Assembly (NCBI RefSeq): GCF_900100945.1
Contig: NZ_FNCG01000031.1
Span: forward strand, 1-38,000
Length of the DNA stretch: 38,000 bases
Direction: 5' to 3'
From: Mucilaginibacter gossypii
Lineage (GTDB): Bacteria; Bacteroidota; Bacteroidia; Sphingobacteriales; Sphingobacteriaceae
In this document: positions 8,247 to 15,023 of the stretch, in pieces
Layout: each line of letters opens with the position of its first letter
How positions within the stretch are numbered: position 1 is the stretch's first letter
Translations under genes and position numbers: made by a program
The notes under the pieces: model-generated
Databases searched by the model: none
What the model was told of the DNA's origin: nothing
What the model saw: the letters and a program-made list of their open reading frames with translations, nothing else

Positions 8247-11024
8247 ATGTTGTCCAGGCACGTTTTCTGTTTTTTTTTATGCGGATTCTGGCTGTTTGTT
8301 TTCCATGAAAGTGCTCTTGCCCAGCAACCTAATTATAAAAAGCTATTCGATTATGCTGAAAAGCAATCGCTTATCGATCAGCCTTCGGCTCAAATTAGCG
8401 AAAAGGTATTACAAGCCTACGATAAGGTGATCTCTATATTGGTACAAAATAGAGGCGATGCACCTCTCTTACTTAAAGCATATATCAGCACCGGTGCCTA
8501 CTTACAGGTTTTAGGAAGATCAAAAGAAGCGATACCTTATTTCAAAGGTGCCATCAATTTTCAAAAAAAGACACATGTTATCCCAGATTCAGCATTATTT
8601 AAACCGTTGGTTTATTGCGGAAATAGCTACTATCTATCAGATCAACTTGACTCTGCCTCGTATTTCTACAGCCAAGCAAAAGAAATTGCTGAAAAATATC
8701 CGCAGGTTGCCGAGATAGAAAGAATGTACAACACTATGGGTCTAATAGCTTATTCTACGGGCAATTACATCAAAAGTATCACGTACTACGAGAAAGCGCT
8801 AACCACAATTCAAGCCCGTCAAAAGGTCGACTATAGTTTGCTTGTGGCCTACAAAAGTAACCTTGCGTCAGCATATCGGCATTTAAAAAATTATAACGCA
8901 GCACTAACGTTATACAAAGAGATTTTACCCTTTCACATCGAAAGCGACAAGATCAACCACAACATCGCCTCGCTTTACATAGCGATGGGCGATAATGAAT
9001 CTGCGATCAACCATTTAAAAAAAGTAAAATATGAAGATTTACGTAAACTAAATGATTTTGGCAAAACCTATCTGCAGCAAAATGATTTTGCGGCCGCAAA
9101 AATTTACCTGCAAAAAGCTGTTTTATTTAATAAAAAAATTAACGGTCCGCATAAGAGCAGCGATTATGGTGTCACATTAAAATACCTTGGCGATCTATAT
9201 CTAAAACAAAAACAGTTTACTAAAAGCCTCGCCAGCTACCAACAGGCAATTGGTAATTTCCTGGTCAGTTTTCACTCTCGAAATATTTATAACAATCCAG
9301 TTAATTTTAATACAGCTTTCAACATCACCGAATTGCTGGATGTCTTATTAGCAAAAGCAAAAGCCTTTGATTTGCTGTACCAGCAACAGGGAAATACTAA
9401 CGACTTGGAGGCTTCGTTAGCAGCCTATTTTTCCTTTTACAAACTTGCCAACCATATTGAGAGATTTTACGAAAGCGATGAAGCGCGGTTGGTAGTAAGC
9501 GAACGGAAATATGCCACGCGAATGCGGCCAATTGCTATTTGTCTGGAATTATACAAACTAAAAAACGATAGGAAAAATATTGAAGAGGCGCTGTATTTCG
9601 ACGAAGAGAACAAAGCGAGTATATTATCGCTCAATCTTGACGAAAAGCATATTAGGGCAAACAATGTACCTCTAAATTTATTGGAGCAGGAAACTACATT
9701 TAAAGAAAGTATTACACATTTATCAATCAAAGCTGCCGGCGAAACAGACAGCCTGATTATAGATGGCATTAAAAGGCAAATAAACGATCTCACGATAAAG
9801 CTTTTATCTGTTCAACAGAAAATTGGTAACATAAACGGTTCTTTAAAAGACAGCCTCGAAAATAGCGGTGTAAACCTTAAAACGCTACAGAGGAAAATTG
9901 CCCCAAAAACCGCCATACTATCCTATCACATCGGCGAAACGCAAATGCTTTGCTTTATTATTACTAAGAACAACTTCAGTTTTGTTACTGTAAATCTGGC
10001 TAAGAATTACAAGACCATCCTGGATACCTTTTACCGGGCAGCTGAAAGCTTTAGTGGAAAACATTCTGATCGGTTGCGATTAGATAGCAGAGAACTGTAT
10101 AAACAATGGATGTTGCCTGTAAAAGAATATATTGAAGACAAAAAAAGTTTAGTGATAATTCCAGATGGAGAATTAAATTACCTTCCGTTTGAGTTATTAA
10201 TGGATAATGATGGTAACGAACTCGTAAAAGAATATTTCATCAGTTACAACTATTCCTGCAACATTTTGCAAAACAGTAAAAAAAATAAAGCTGAAAAAAA
10301 TGCATCCATCTTAAGCATCGCTCCTTTCGCCAACGGAAAGAACTTGCTGGCTGAAAGCACTTTGGGGTTAGCCCGTTTAAGTTCATCAAAAGCAGAAATA
10401 GAGTCCATTGGGGGCAAAACGCTTTTAGATCAAGATGCTACAAAACGGAACTTTATAAAATTGGCTGGTCGGTTTAACATTATCCATTTGGCTACTCATG
10501 CTTACGCAAATGATGTTGACCCTAACCGTTCCTTTATTGCCTTTTACCCCACCCGACCAGACTCCGTCTTAAGTTTCCATTTGTTTCAGCCTGAAATCTA
10601 TAATTTAAAACTTAATAAAACATCCCTAATTGTGCTCAGTGCTTGCGAAAGTGGCACCGGGGAATTCGTTAATGGTGAGGGAGTAATGAGTTTATCGCGC
10701 GCTTTTTCTTACGCAGGTTGTCATAATATAATCACTTCTATGTGGAAAGCGGATGATGCTTCAACGGCATACATCTCCGCTCGTTTTCATAAATACCTAA
10801 GTGAAGGCAATATGCTAAGCCAAGCGCTACAGAAAGCAAAGCTGGATTATTTGGAAGATGATTCCATATCGCCCAGGAAAAAAACGCCAAGCTATTGGGC
10901 AAATATGCGTTTAATAGCAAGTTTAGAGGAGCCGCCCGATCTTAACTACAATGTTTATATAATTGCAGCCGTATTATTAGTAGGCTGCATATTACTTATA
11001 TTGAAAACCCGGTGCCGTATATAA
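8247..11024 (+). CDS. Exported TPR-CHAT domain protein (caspase-like)
   Basis: A 925-residue protein with a signal peptide (to about residue 26, ending ALAQQ), TPR helical repeats from ~30 to ~350 (e.g. LLVAYKSNLASAYRHLKNYN, YLGDLYLKQKQFTKSLASYQ), a helical linker, a CHAT domain from ~600 to ~890, and a C-terminal transmembrane helix (~904-921) ending in a short basic tail. CHAT is a caspase-fold cysteine protease domain. The catalytic pair is present: His751 in HLATHA and Cys800 in LSACESG, followed by the usual GEGVMSLSRAF and SMWKADD. The signal peptide and tail anchor place the enzyme in the periplasm, tethered to the inner membrane. Known CHAT proteases such as separase-like TPR-CHAT act in the cytosol on partner proteins, so the target here is open. 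Co-transcribed with the lipoprotein upstream. Confidence 0.92.
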   Translation: MLSRHVFCFFLCGFWLFVFHESALAQQPNYKKLFDYAEKQSLIDQPSAQISEKVLQAYDKVISILVQNRGDAPLLLKAYISTGAYLQVLGRSKEAIPYFKGAINFQKKTHVIPDSALFKPLVYCGNSYYLSDQLDSASYFYSQAKEIAEKYPQVAEIERMYNTMGLIAYSTGNYIKSITYYEKALTTIQARQKVDYSLLVAYKSNLASAYRHLKNYNAALTLYKEILPFHIESDKINHNIASLYIAMGDNESAINHLKKVKYEDLRKLNDFGKTYLQQNDFAAAKIYLQKAVLFNKKINGPHKSSDYGVTLKYLGDLYLKQKQFTKSLASYQQAIGNFLVSFHSRNIYNNPVNFNTAFNITELLDVLLAKAKAFDLLYQQQGNTNDLEASLAAYFSFYKLANHIERFYESDEARLVVSERKYATRMRPIAICLELYKLKNDRKNIEEALYFDEENKASILSLNLDEKHIRANNVPLNLLEQETTFKESITHLSIKAAGETDSLIIDGIKRQINDLTIKLLSVQQKIGNINGSLKDSLENSGVNLKTLQRKIAPKTAILSYHIGETQMLCFIITKNNFSFVTVNLAKNYKTILDTFYRAAESFSGKHSDRLRLDSRELYKQWMLPVKEYIEDKKSLVIIPDGELNYLPFELLMDNDGNELVKEYFISYNYSCNILQNSKKNKAEKNASILSIAPFANGKNLLAESTLGLARLSSSKAEIESIGGKTLLDQDATKRNFIKLAGRFNIIHLATHAYANDVDPNRSFIAFYPTRPDSVLSFHLFQPEIYNLKLNKTSLIVLSACESGTGEFVNGEGVMSLSRAFSYAGCHNIITSMWKADDASTAYISARFHKYLSEGNMLSQALQKAKLDYLEDDSISPRKKTPSYWANMRLIASLEEPPDLNYNVYIIAAVLLVGCILLILKTRCRI

Positions 11025-11040
11025 GCGCCGGGTTTATTTT
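11005..11040 (+). terminator. Terminator between converging operons
   Basis: An 11-bp stem AAACCCGGTGC (11005-11015) pairs with GCGCCGGGTTT (11025-11035) with one U-G wobble that is allowed in plus-strand RNA; a T-rich tract follows. The stem overlaps the stop codon of the CHAT gene (11022-11024). Only 36 bases separate the CHAT gene from the end of the converging lipoprotein gene, so it probably serves both directions. Confidence 0.75.
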
Positions 11041-11060
11041 TCAAACTTTAGGTTATCTGT

Positions 11061-11861
11061 TTAATCGCCTCCGTGATCATCGCCACTTTCGTGACCGCCG
11101 CCATCATCGGAGCCATTATGTCCATGGTGTTCCCCTTCTATTTCGTGGCCACCAATGCTCACTACGTTGGCTTTTGCTTTATTAAACAACATTGTGTTTG
11201 ACGTGCTACTGATAACAATGACACCCGATGTAAGGATAGCTGATGACAGATCGGCCGCTGTAATTCCGCTAAAAATTTTGTTCAGATGTAATGTAAAAGT
11301 TGTTTTCAAATCGGTAGTTGCATCTATAACTACGTTTTTTACTTCAGTCTTTAATACCATCGCCTCGTTTACGTTCAGTTCAACAGGTATAACCGTTCCA
11401 TCGGCTTTTGTAAATGTGCCCTTAAGCTGCAATGGGATATTGTTGTTAATAGGCGCGGCCAATGCAAGTCTTATTTCAATTTCGCTGTAAGTGCCTGTAT
11501 CAATTTTGGCAGGGAACAACAATGGTGAAACCGCAAAAAGATTAATAGAATTCGATCCGGAAACTTCTATTTCGGTTTTTATGCCAGCCTTTTTTGCTTC
11601 AAATTGAAACTTATTTACATTAGCAGTACCTTCCGTCCAGTTTATTAAAGATGCAGCAGCGTTAACGCTTGTGCTGTTCACTGCCAGTCCACCAGTTGAA
11701 GCCAACGCAATAGACGCATTATCTGCCTTTAAACCAAATGAAATTTTTGCGACCGACGATGACGGGCCAACGCCATTATCTTTTTTACAGCTTAATAATC
11801 CAGTTGCAACTGCTAATGCAACTATTGCAAGTTTAGCAGTATAAGTTTTTGAGTGTACCAT
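11061..11861 (-). CDS. Lipoprotein with His/Asp/Gly-rich C-terminal tail
   Basis: A 266-residue lipoprotein: hydrophobic leader then lipobox GLLSC (Cys25) and KKDNG. The body (about 35-230) is rich in Ser, Thr, Val, Asn and Ala, suggesting beta structure, with alternating hydrophobic stretches such as EIEIRLALAAPINNNIPLQL and TTFTLHLNKIF. I do not recognise a named family, though the layout recalls the DUF4382-like envelope lipoproteins. The last ~30 residues are striking: GGHEIEGEHHGHNGSDDGGG followed by HESGDDHGGD, six His among many Asp/Glu/Gly, which could bind divalent metal or serve as a flexible charged tail. It has its own GGTTAC-N19-ACTAA promoter 17 bases before the ATG, so it belongs to the same regulon as the sigma factor upstream. 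Confidence 0.85.
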   Translation of the reverse strand: MVHSKTYTAKLAIVALAVATGLLSCKKDNGVGPSSSVAKISFGLKADNASIALASTGGLAVNSTSVNAAASLINWTEGTANVNKFQFEAKKAGIKTEIEVSGSNSINLFAVSPLLFPAKIDTGTYSEIEIRLALAAPINNNIPLQLKGTFTKADGTVIPVELNVNEAMVLKTEVKNVVIDATTDLKTTFTLHLNKIFSGITAADLSSAILTSGVIVISSTSNTMLFNKAKANVVSIGGHEIEGEHHGHNGSDDGGGHESGDDHGGD

Positions 11862-11878
11862 TTCTTATCGTTTTATAC

Positions 11879-11908
11879 TTAGTGTATATGGTCGATAATT
11901 ATGTAACC
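11879..11908 (-). promoter_or_regulatory. Candidate ECF sigma promoter of the His-tail lipoprotein gene
   Basis: On the minus strand GGTTAC (11908-11903) is followed after 19 bases by ACTAA (11883-11879); 17 bases then separate it from the ATG at 11861. Two further T residues precede GGTTAC, as they do at the sigma-factor promoter. The short distance to the start codon fits a -35/-10 pair with a normal leader. Confidence 0.68.
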
Positions 11909-11932
11909 AAGATTTCTATATTTTTTTCATTT

Positions 11933-12706
11933 TTAATCAGCGCGGCTTTTAAAAACCAGAAGCTTAAGTCGCAACAACGTCCAATAAGTTACCTTACTAT
12001 GGTAAAGATGGAATTTATCCTCATGGATTTTTTCTAAAATGGGTTCAGCCATTGCTGGTTGATTATTGGCAAGGTAGCTTACCCCCAAATAATATTGAGC
12101 ATCCTCTCTATATGTATCGTCTACGTCAACTTTTGCCAGCACCTTCCTGAATTCTTTGATCGCATCCGCAGGTTTACGCATAACCAAGTATGACTGCGCA
12201 GCTATAAATTGCTCTTCAATGCCAGGTGACATAATACTTTTATACAAAATTAGTGCTTTATTGTAATCATGATTATTGTAAGCCAACTCCATAAGTGTGG
12301 TCTCTGATGTACCCCTTAGAACATTTAAGTCATATTTTAAATATGTTTCTTTTGACAAACCAGCAGATGTAACGACAACGGTTTCATAAGCACTAAAGGC
12401 GATCACAAATAATAATATTGCTGCGGCAAAGCGCATCAACTTTTTCACCAGCGGGTAAAGCTGGGCTTCCTTAGGCCGTTTTTTTAATGTGTCAAATTCT
12501 GCCATCATATTTTGGCGTACAGCCGCTACCTGAGCTTTTAGTCCATAATGCTGTATCGCCAAACGTGCTAAAGAAAAGCTGTCGAATTGGGCTCGCAATT
12601 TGGCATCATGGACGAGCTGTTCTTCAAATGCAACCAGTTCAGCACCTTCAAGTTCTCCATCCAGATACCTGAGTAATTGTTCTTCTTTTTGCTGTTTATT
12701 GCTCAT
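11933..12706 (-). CDS. Anti-sigma-like membrane protein with periplasmic TPR domain
   Basis: A 257-residue single-pass protein. Residues 1-85 form a charged helical cytoplasmic domain (EEQLLRYLDGELEGAELVAF) with the LLxYLDGEL(S/E) motif typical of anti-sigma N-termini in Bacteroidota; the Zn-binding HxxxCxxC of classical zinc anti-sigma domains is absent. One transmembrane helix lies at 91-108 (MRFAAAILLFVIAFSAY). The periplasmic remainder (~130-250) has TPR-like pairs: DYNKALILYKSIM, PADAIKEFRKVL, DAQYYLGVSYLANNQPAMAE. Its ATG overlaps the end of the sigma gene by 11 bases, so translation is coupled. The likely job is to hold the ECF factor at the membrane and release it when the TPR domain senses or binds something outside. 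Function is inferred from position and architecture. Confidence 0.85.
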   Translation of the reverse strand: MSNKQQKEEQLLRYLDGELEGAELVAFEEQLVHDAKLRAQFDSFSLARLAIQHYGLKAQVAAVRQNMMAEFDTLKKRPKEAQLYPLVKKLMRFAAAILLFVIAFSAYETVVVTSAGLSKETYLKYDLNVLRGTSETTLMELAYNNHDYNKALILYKSIMSPGIEEQFIAAQSYLVMRKPADAIKEFRKVLAKVDVDDTYREDAQYYLGVSYLANNQPAMAEPILEKIHEDKFHLYHSKVTYWTLLRLKLLVFKSRAD

Positions 12707-13310
12707 ATGTCAATGCACTTTTAAAACGCTGAGCCAACGCAGGATTAGCGGTAAGTAATTGTTCCAGGCTTTTTAAACATTTATACTTTTTATTTCGGAG
12801 CACCTGCTCGTTATCGTAATTGACTAAGGGTAATATTTCTTTCATCGATAACCCTTCATAATAATAGGCGGTCAAAATCTTTTTGCAGGTATCGCCCAAC
12901 CGTTTAATTAAATCATTCACCAGACTTTTGGCCTCGCGCTCGATTAAAAAAGAACTTATATCTCGGTCTTCTTTCTTGCGTTCATTCTCATACCTTTCTT
13001 CTCGTTGTAAAGAACGGCTTCTTTTCTTCAATTCATTAAGCCAGGTGTATTTATTTAATGTAAAAAGGAACGTTTTGACGCTTGATTCTCCCCTGAACTT
13101 TTCCTTTCTCACAATCTCAATAAAAGTTACAATCACTTCCTGAAAAACATCTTCTGCGTCCTGGTCACTTCCCTGGTTCTGACGAACATAGTTACTTAAC
13201 ACGGCAAAGTAATTGCGGTACATAAAGCTAATGGCCAGATCGCAAACATGTTGTTTTTTTAGCGTAACAATTAACTCCTCGTCGGAGAAATTTGACACGA
13301 CTTTCTTCAT
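12696..13310 (-). CDS. ECF-type RNA polymerase sigma factor
   Basis: A 204-residue sigma-70 factor with only regions 2 and 4. Region 2 spans roughly residues 25-100 with QDAEDVFQEVIVTFIEIV (core binding and -10 recognition) and SSVKTFLFTLNKYTWLNELK. Region 4 lies at about 130-185 with CKKILTAYYYEGLSMKEI and a helix-turn-helix ending NEQVLRNKKYKCLKSL, as in Bacteroidota ECF factors. It is first in an operon with the anti-sigma-like gene. The upstream GGTTAC-N19-ACTAA motif implies autoregulation, and the same motif before the other two units of the cluster marks its probable targets. A GGTTA-N6-TAACC inverted repeat also overlaps the -35 part (13340-13355). Confidence 0.92.
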   Translation of the reverse strand: MKKVVSNFSDEELIVTLKKQHVCDLAISFMYRNYFAVLSNYVRQNQGSDQDAEDVFQEVIVTFIEIVRKEKFRGESSVKTFLFTLNKYTWLNELKKRSRSLQREERYENERKKEDRDISSFLIEREAKSLVNDLIKRLGDTCKKILTAYYYEGLSMKEILPLVNYDNEQVLRNKKYKCLKSLEQLLTANPALAQRFKSALTYEQ

Positions 13311-13325
13311 ATCGTCATTCGGGTA

Positions 13326-13355
13326 TTAGTAAAAGTGATGGTTAAAAACGTAACC
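13326..13355 (-). promoter_or_regulatory. Candidate autoregulatory ECF promoter
   Basis: Minus-strand GGTTAC (13355-13350), 19 bases, ACTAA (13330-13326), then 15 bases to the sigma-factor ATG at 13310. This matches element for element the promoter at 11908-11879 and the one at 7244-7273. ECF factors commonly drive their own operon, so this site is the natural reference for the motif. Confidence 0.68.
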
Positions 13356-13449
13356 AATTTATGTAATATTTTCATTAATTACCCCGTGAATACAACATAA
13401 ATGCTTAGTCAGGGAAACAAGATTAACCTTTTCAATAAGAGGTAAAGAC

Positions 13450-13653
13450 TTGACTGGTATTAAGAATAGTGATAATAATATAATGATTTTAAAAGAAGTG
13501 ATAGAAATGGCCAAGCACAAGCTTGCTCCGTTAATGAATGAAATTAGTAAAGAAGACGGCACGGTGAGTGTTTACATCTATACCCGTATTGCGAGCAGAA
13601 ACCATTGTTCAGAAGCTTTGATCCGTAAAATAAATAGCACTTTTTCCATCTGA
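13450..13653 (+). CDS. Small protein of unknown function
   Basis: A short frame of up to 67 residues (TTG start at 13450), or 57 residues from the in-frame ATG at 13483 (MILKEVIEMAKHKLAPLM). It encodes a soluble, mixed charge peptide ending ALIRKINSTFSI. I recognise no family, signal peptide or membrane segment. It is divergent from the sigma operon, with no clear ribosome binding site; a purine-rich AGAGG lies just before the TTG. It may be a genuine small gene, or a fragment of a larger lost one. Confidence 0.35.
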   Translation: MTGIKNSDNNIMILKEVIEMAKHKLAPLMNEISKEDGTVSVYIYTRIASRNHCSEALIRKINSTFSI

Positions 13654-13990
13654 CGCTTGGCATAACTTAGCATTCGACGATCACAGGATACCTTTTTTCA
13701 TGATTAGCAAATAAAGTAAAGTTGCAGTTAATACAACTAGTAGGTTCTCAAGCCAACTCTTATGAGACAAAAAACAGATCAATGAAAAGATAATCCACGA
13801 TAGAAATTTGCATTATCCGGATTGTTTTGTAATTTTAAAGCAAACTAAGTAGCATAATCCGAGTTATAGTGCAAGTTGGTGAGCACACGGTGAGCAGTGT
13901 CAAAAACCAAAATATTGGCATTGATAGTGAGTTCGTTACGTAATTTTTCATGTTCCCTCCGGCTCCACTTTTACAGGTCTAAAGAAGATC
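13654..13990. other. Intergenic with tRNA-3'-end-like sequence
   Basis: No gene was recognised here. At 13952-13970 the plus strand carries gttccctccggctccactt, which looks like the T-arm end plus 3' acceptor strand of a tRNA gene (TTC...CCCTCCGGCTCCA). No matching 5' half lies upstream, so it is not a complete tRNA. Such stubs are left at one end of integrated elements, and an integrase remnant follows 250 bases downstream. A pair of ggtgagca repeats (about 13879-13896) recalls the ggtgagcatt in the long repeats at 6.7 and 32.1 kb. Confidence 0.4.
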
Positions 13991-14028
13991 AAAACGCTAT
14001 AAAACTCGGTTTTATAGCGTTTTTTTTA
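13991..14028 (+). terminator. Strong intrinsic terminator
   Basis: A perfect 15-bp stem: AAAACGCTATAAAAC (13991-14005) with its exact complement at 14009-14023, a 3-base loop, then a run of T. It lies just downstream of the tRNA-3'-end-like sequence, where a tRNA transcript would end, and upstream of the integrase fragment. Because the stem begins with A and ends with T it could work in both directions. Confidence 0.8.
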
Positions 14029-14070
14029 TGAATTCAAACTCTAAAGATGTCAAAATAGCGCAACGTTCTG

Positions 14071-14214
14071 GAGACCTATTCGGAGACCTCGACAAGTTTC
14101 TTACCTTAGGTCTCTGGAAACTCTATAATTTATTGTATTTCAATTTGTTATATGAAATCAACTCATTAAAATCCGCTGTTTAAAGGACTGATTTTTTTAA
14201 CCCTTTAGAGACCT
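14071..14214 (+). repeat. Four GAGACCT heptamers before the integrase fragment
   Basis: GAGACCT occurs at 14071-14077 and 14083-14089 (direct, 12 bases apart), inverted as AGGTCTC at 14108-14114, and direct again at 14208-14214, five bases before the integrase ATG. Clusters of short direct and inverted repeats next to an int gene are what arm-type binding sites of tyrosine recombinases look like, and the adjoining fragment is precisely the arm-binding domain. The assignment is inferred; the repeats are plain in the sequence. Confidence 0.5.
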
Positions 14215-14218
14215 GAAA

Positions 14219-14569
14219 ATGACAAAATCTTTTGCCATTTTGTTTCAGATGAAACGAACAAAGGCGTTACCCAATGGAAACGCCCCTATTTATCTATGGA
14301 TAACTGTTGATAGTGAGCGAGTTGAGATTGCAACTAAGCGAAATGCCCCTCCTGATAAAAGGATTACTGCCGCCCAAAAAGTAATGGGAAACACTGATGA
14401 TGCCCGATCTGTCAACAGCCACCTGAAGACAATTGAGCAAAAAGCATATGAAGTTTATCGGGAAATGATCGAACGGAAAATCCCCATTACCGCGCAAACC
14501 TTTAAAGATCGCATGATGGCATTGAAGAGGAAGTATAACAAAATAACAGAACAAATAATTGCCGTATAA
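14219..14569 (+). pseudogene. Tyrosine integrase, N-terminal arm-binding domain only
   Basis: The 116-residue frame starts MTKSFAILFQMKRTKALPNG and continues APIYLWITVDSERVEIATKR, then KVMGNTDDARSVNSHLKTIE and an ITAQTFKDRMM helix. This is the arm DNA-binding domain plus the beginning of the SAM-like domain of Bacteroidota tyrosine recombinases (pattern 'GxAPIYxRITVxGxRxExST'). Full-length members have about 400 residues; the core-binding and catalytic domains with the R-H-R-Y residues are absent. It cannot recombine DNA. It marks the relic of an integrative element, together with the tRNA-like stub and heptamer repeats upstream. Confidence 0.8.
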
Positions 14570-14613
14570 CCATAAAAGTAACTCCGATATTGACTAAGCA
14601 ACAATTTCATTAA

Positions 14614-14658
14614 AACTGAAAAACAAGTTACATAACTGAAAAATAAGTTATAAATTTG
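14614..14658 (+). promoter_or_regulatory. Paired operators and -7 box of the blaI-type operon
   Basis: Two copies of AACTGAAAAA(C/T)AAGTTA lie 21 bases apart (14614-14630 and 14635-14651). Each is an inverted repeat, (T/A)AACT-N8-AGTTA in form, and the second is followed at once by TAAATTTG (14651-14658), a perfect TAnnTTTG -7 box four bases before the ATG at 14662. BlaI/MecI dimers bind palindromic operators overlapping their own promoter, often as tandem pairs, so this is the expected place and shape. The motif differs from the TACA/TGTA core known from Firmicutes, so the assignment rests on position and symmetry. Confidence 0.55.
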
Positions 14659-14661
14659 ATT

Positions 14662-15021
14662 ATGGAAGAATTGACCAGGACCGAAGAACGGATCATGCAG
14701 GTTTTATGGGATTTGAAATCTGCATTTGTGAAAGATATCATTGAACATTTGCCTGATGATCCAAAACCACCATATAATACGATATCGTCTGTGGTGAGGC
14801 TCCTGGAAACTAAAAATTACATTGGTCACAAAGCTTACGGAAAAACCCACGAATATTTTCCGCTTATTACCAAAGCACAATATGGAAAACACTCTTTTAC
14901 CAAGCTGATCACTAATTATTTTGACGGCTCGGCGCAATCGCTGCTATCGTTTATGGTGAAAGAAGAAACCCTATCAGAAAAAGATATTGAAGAGATCCAG
15001 AAAATGATCGATAAACAATAG
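14662..15021 (+). CDS. BlaI/MecI family transcriptional repressor
   Basis: A 119-residue winged-helix repressor. MEELTRTEERIMQVLWDLKS and PYNTISSVVRLLETKNYIGH are the hallmark helices of the Penicillinase_R (BlaI/MecI/CopY) family; the C-terminal helices (SFMVKEETLSEKDIEEIQKM) form the dimerisation part. In this family the paired membrane protease triggers cleavage of the repressor and releases the operon. The ATG at 14662 is preferred to a TTG two codons earlier because it gives the family-typical start. It is two bases from the M56-amidase gene, so both come from one mRNA. In Bacteroidota such pairs are widespread and often unrelated to beta-lactamases; no beta-lactamase is present here. 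Confidence 0.93.
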   Translation: MEELTRTEERIMQVLWDLKSAFVKDIIEHLPDDPKPPYNTISSVVRLLETKNYIGHKAYGKTHEYFPLITKAQYGKHSFTKLITNYFDGSAQSLLSFMVKEETLSEKDIEEIQKMIDKQ

Positions 15022-15023
15022 CT

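Noticed and set aside
13952..13970. End of an intact tRNA or tmRNA gene
   Set aside because: Only the 3' strand is present; no complementary 5' acceptor strand lies within 400 bases upstream.
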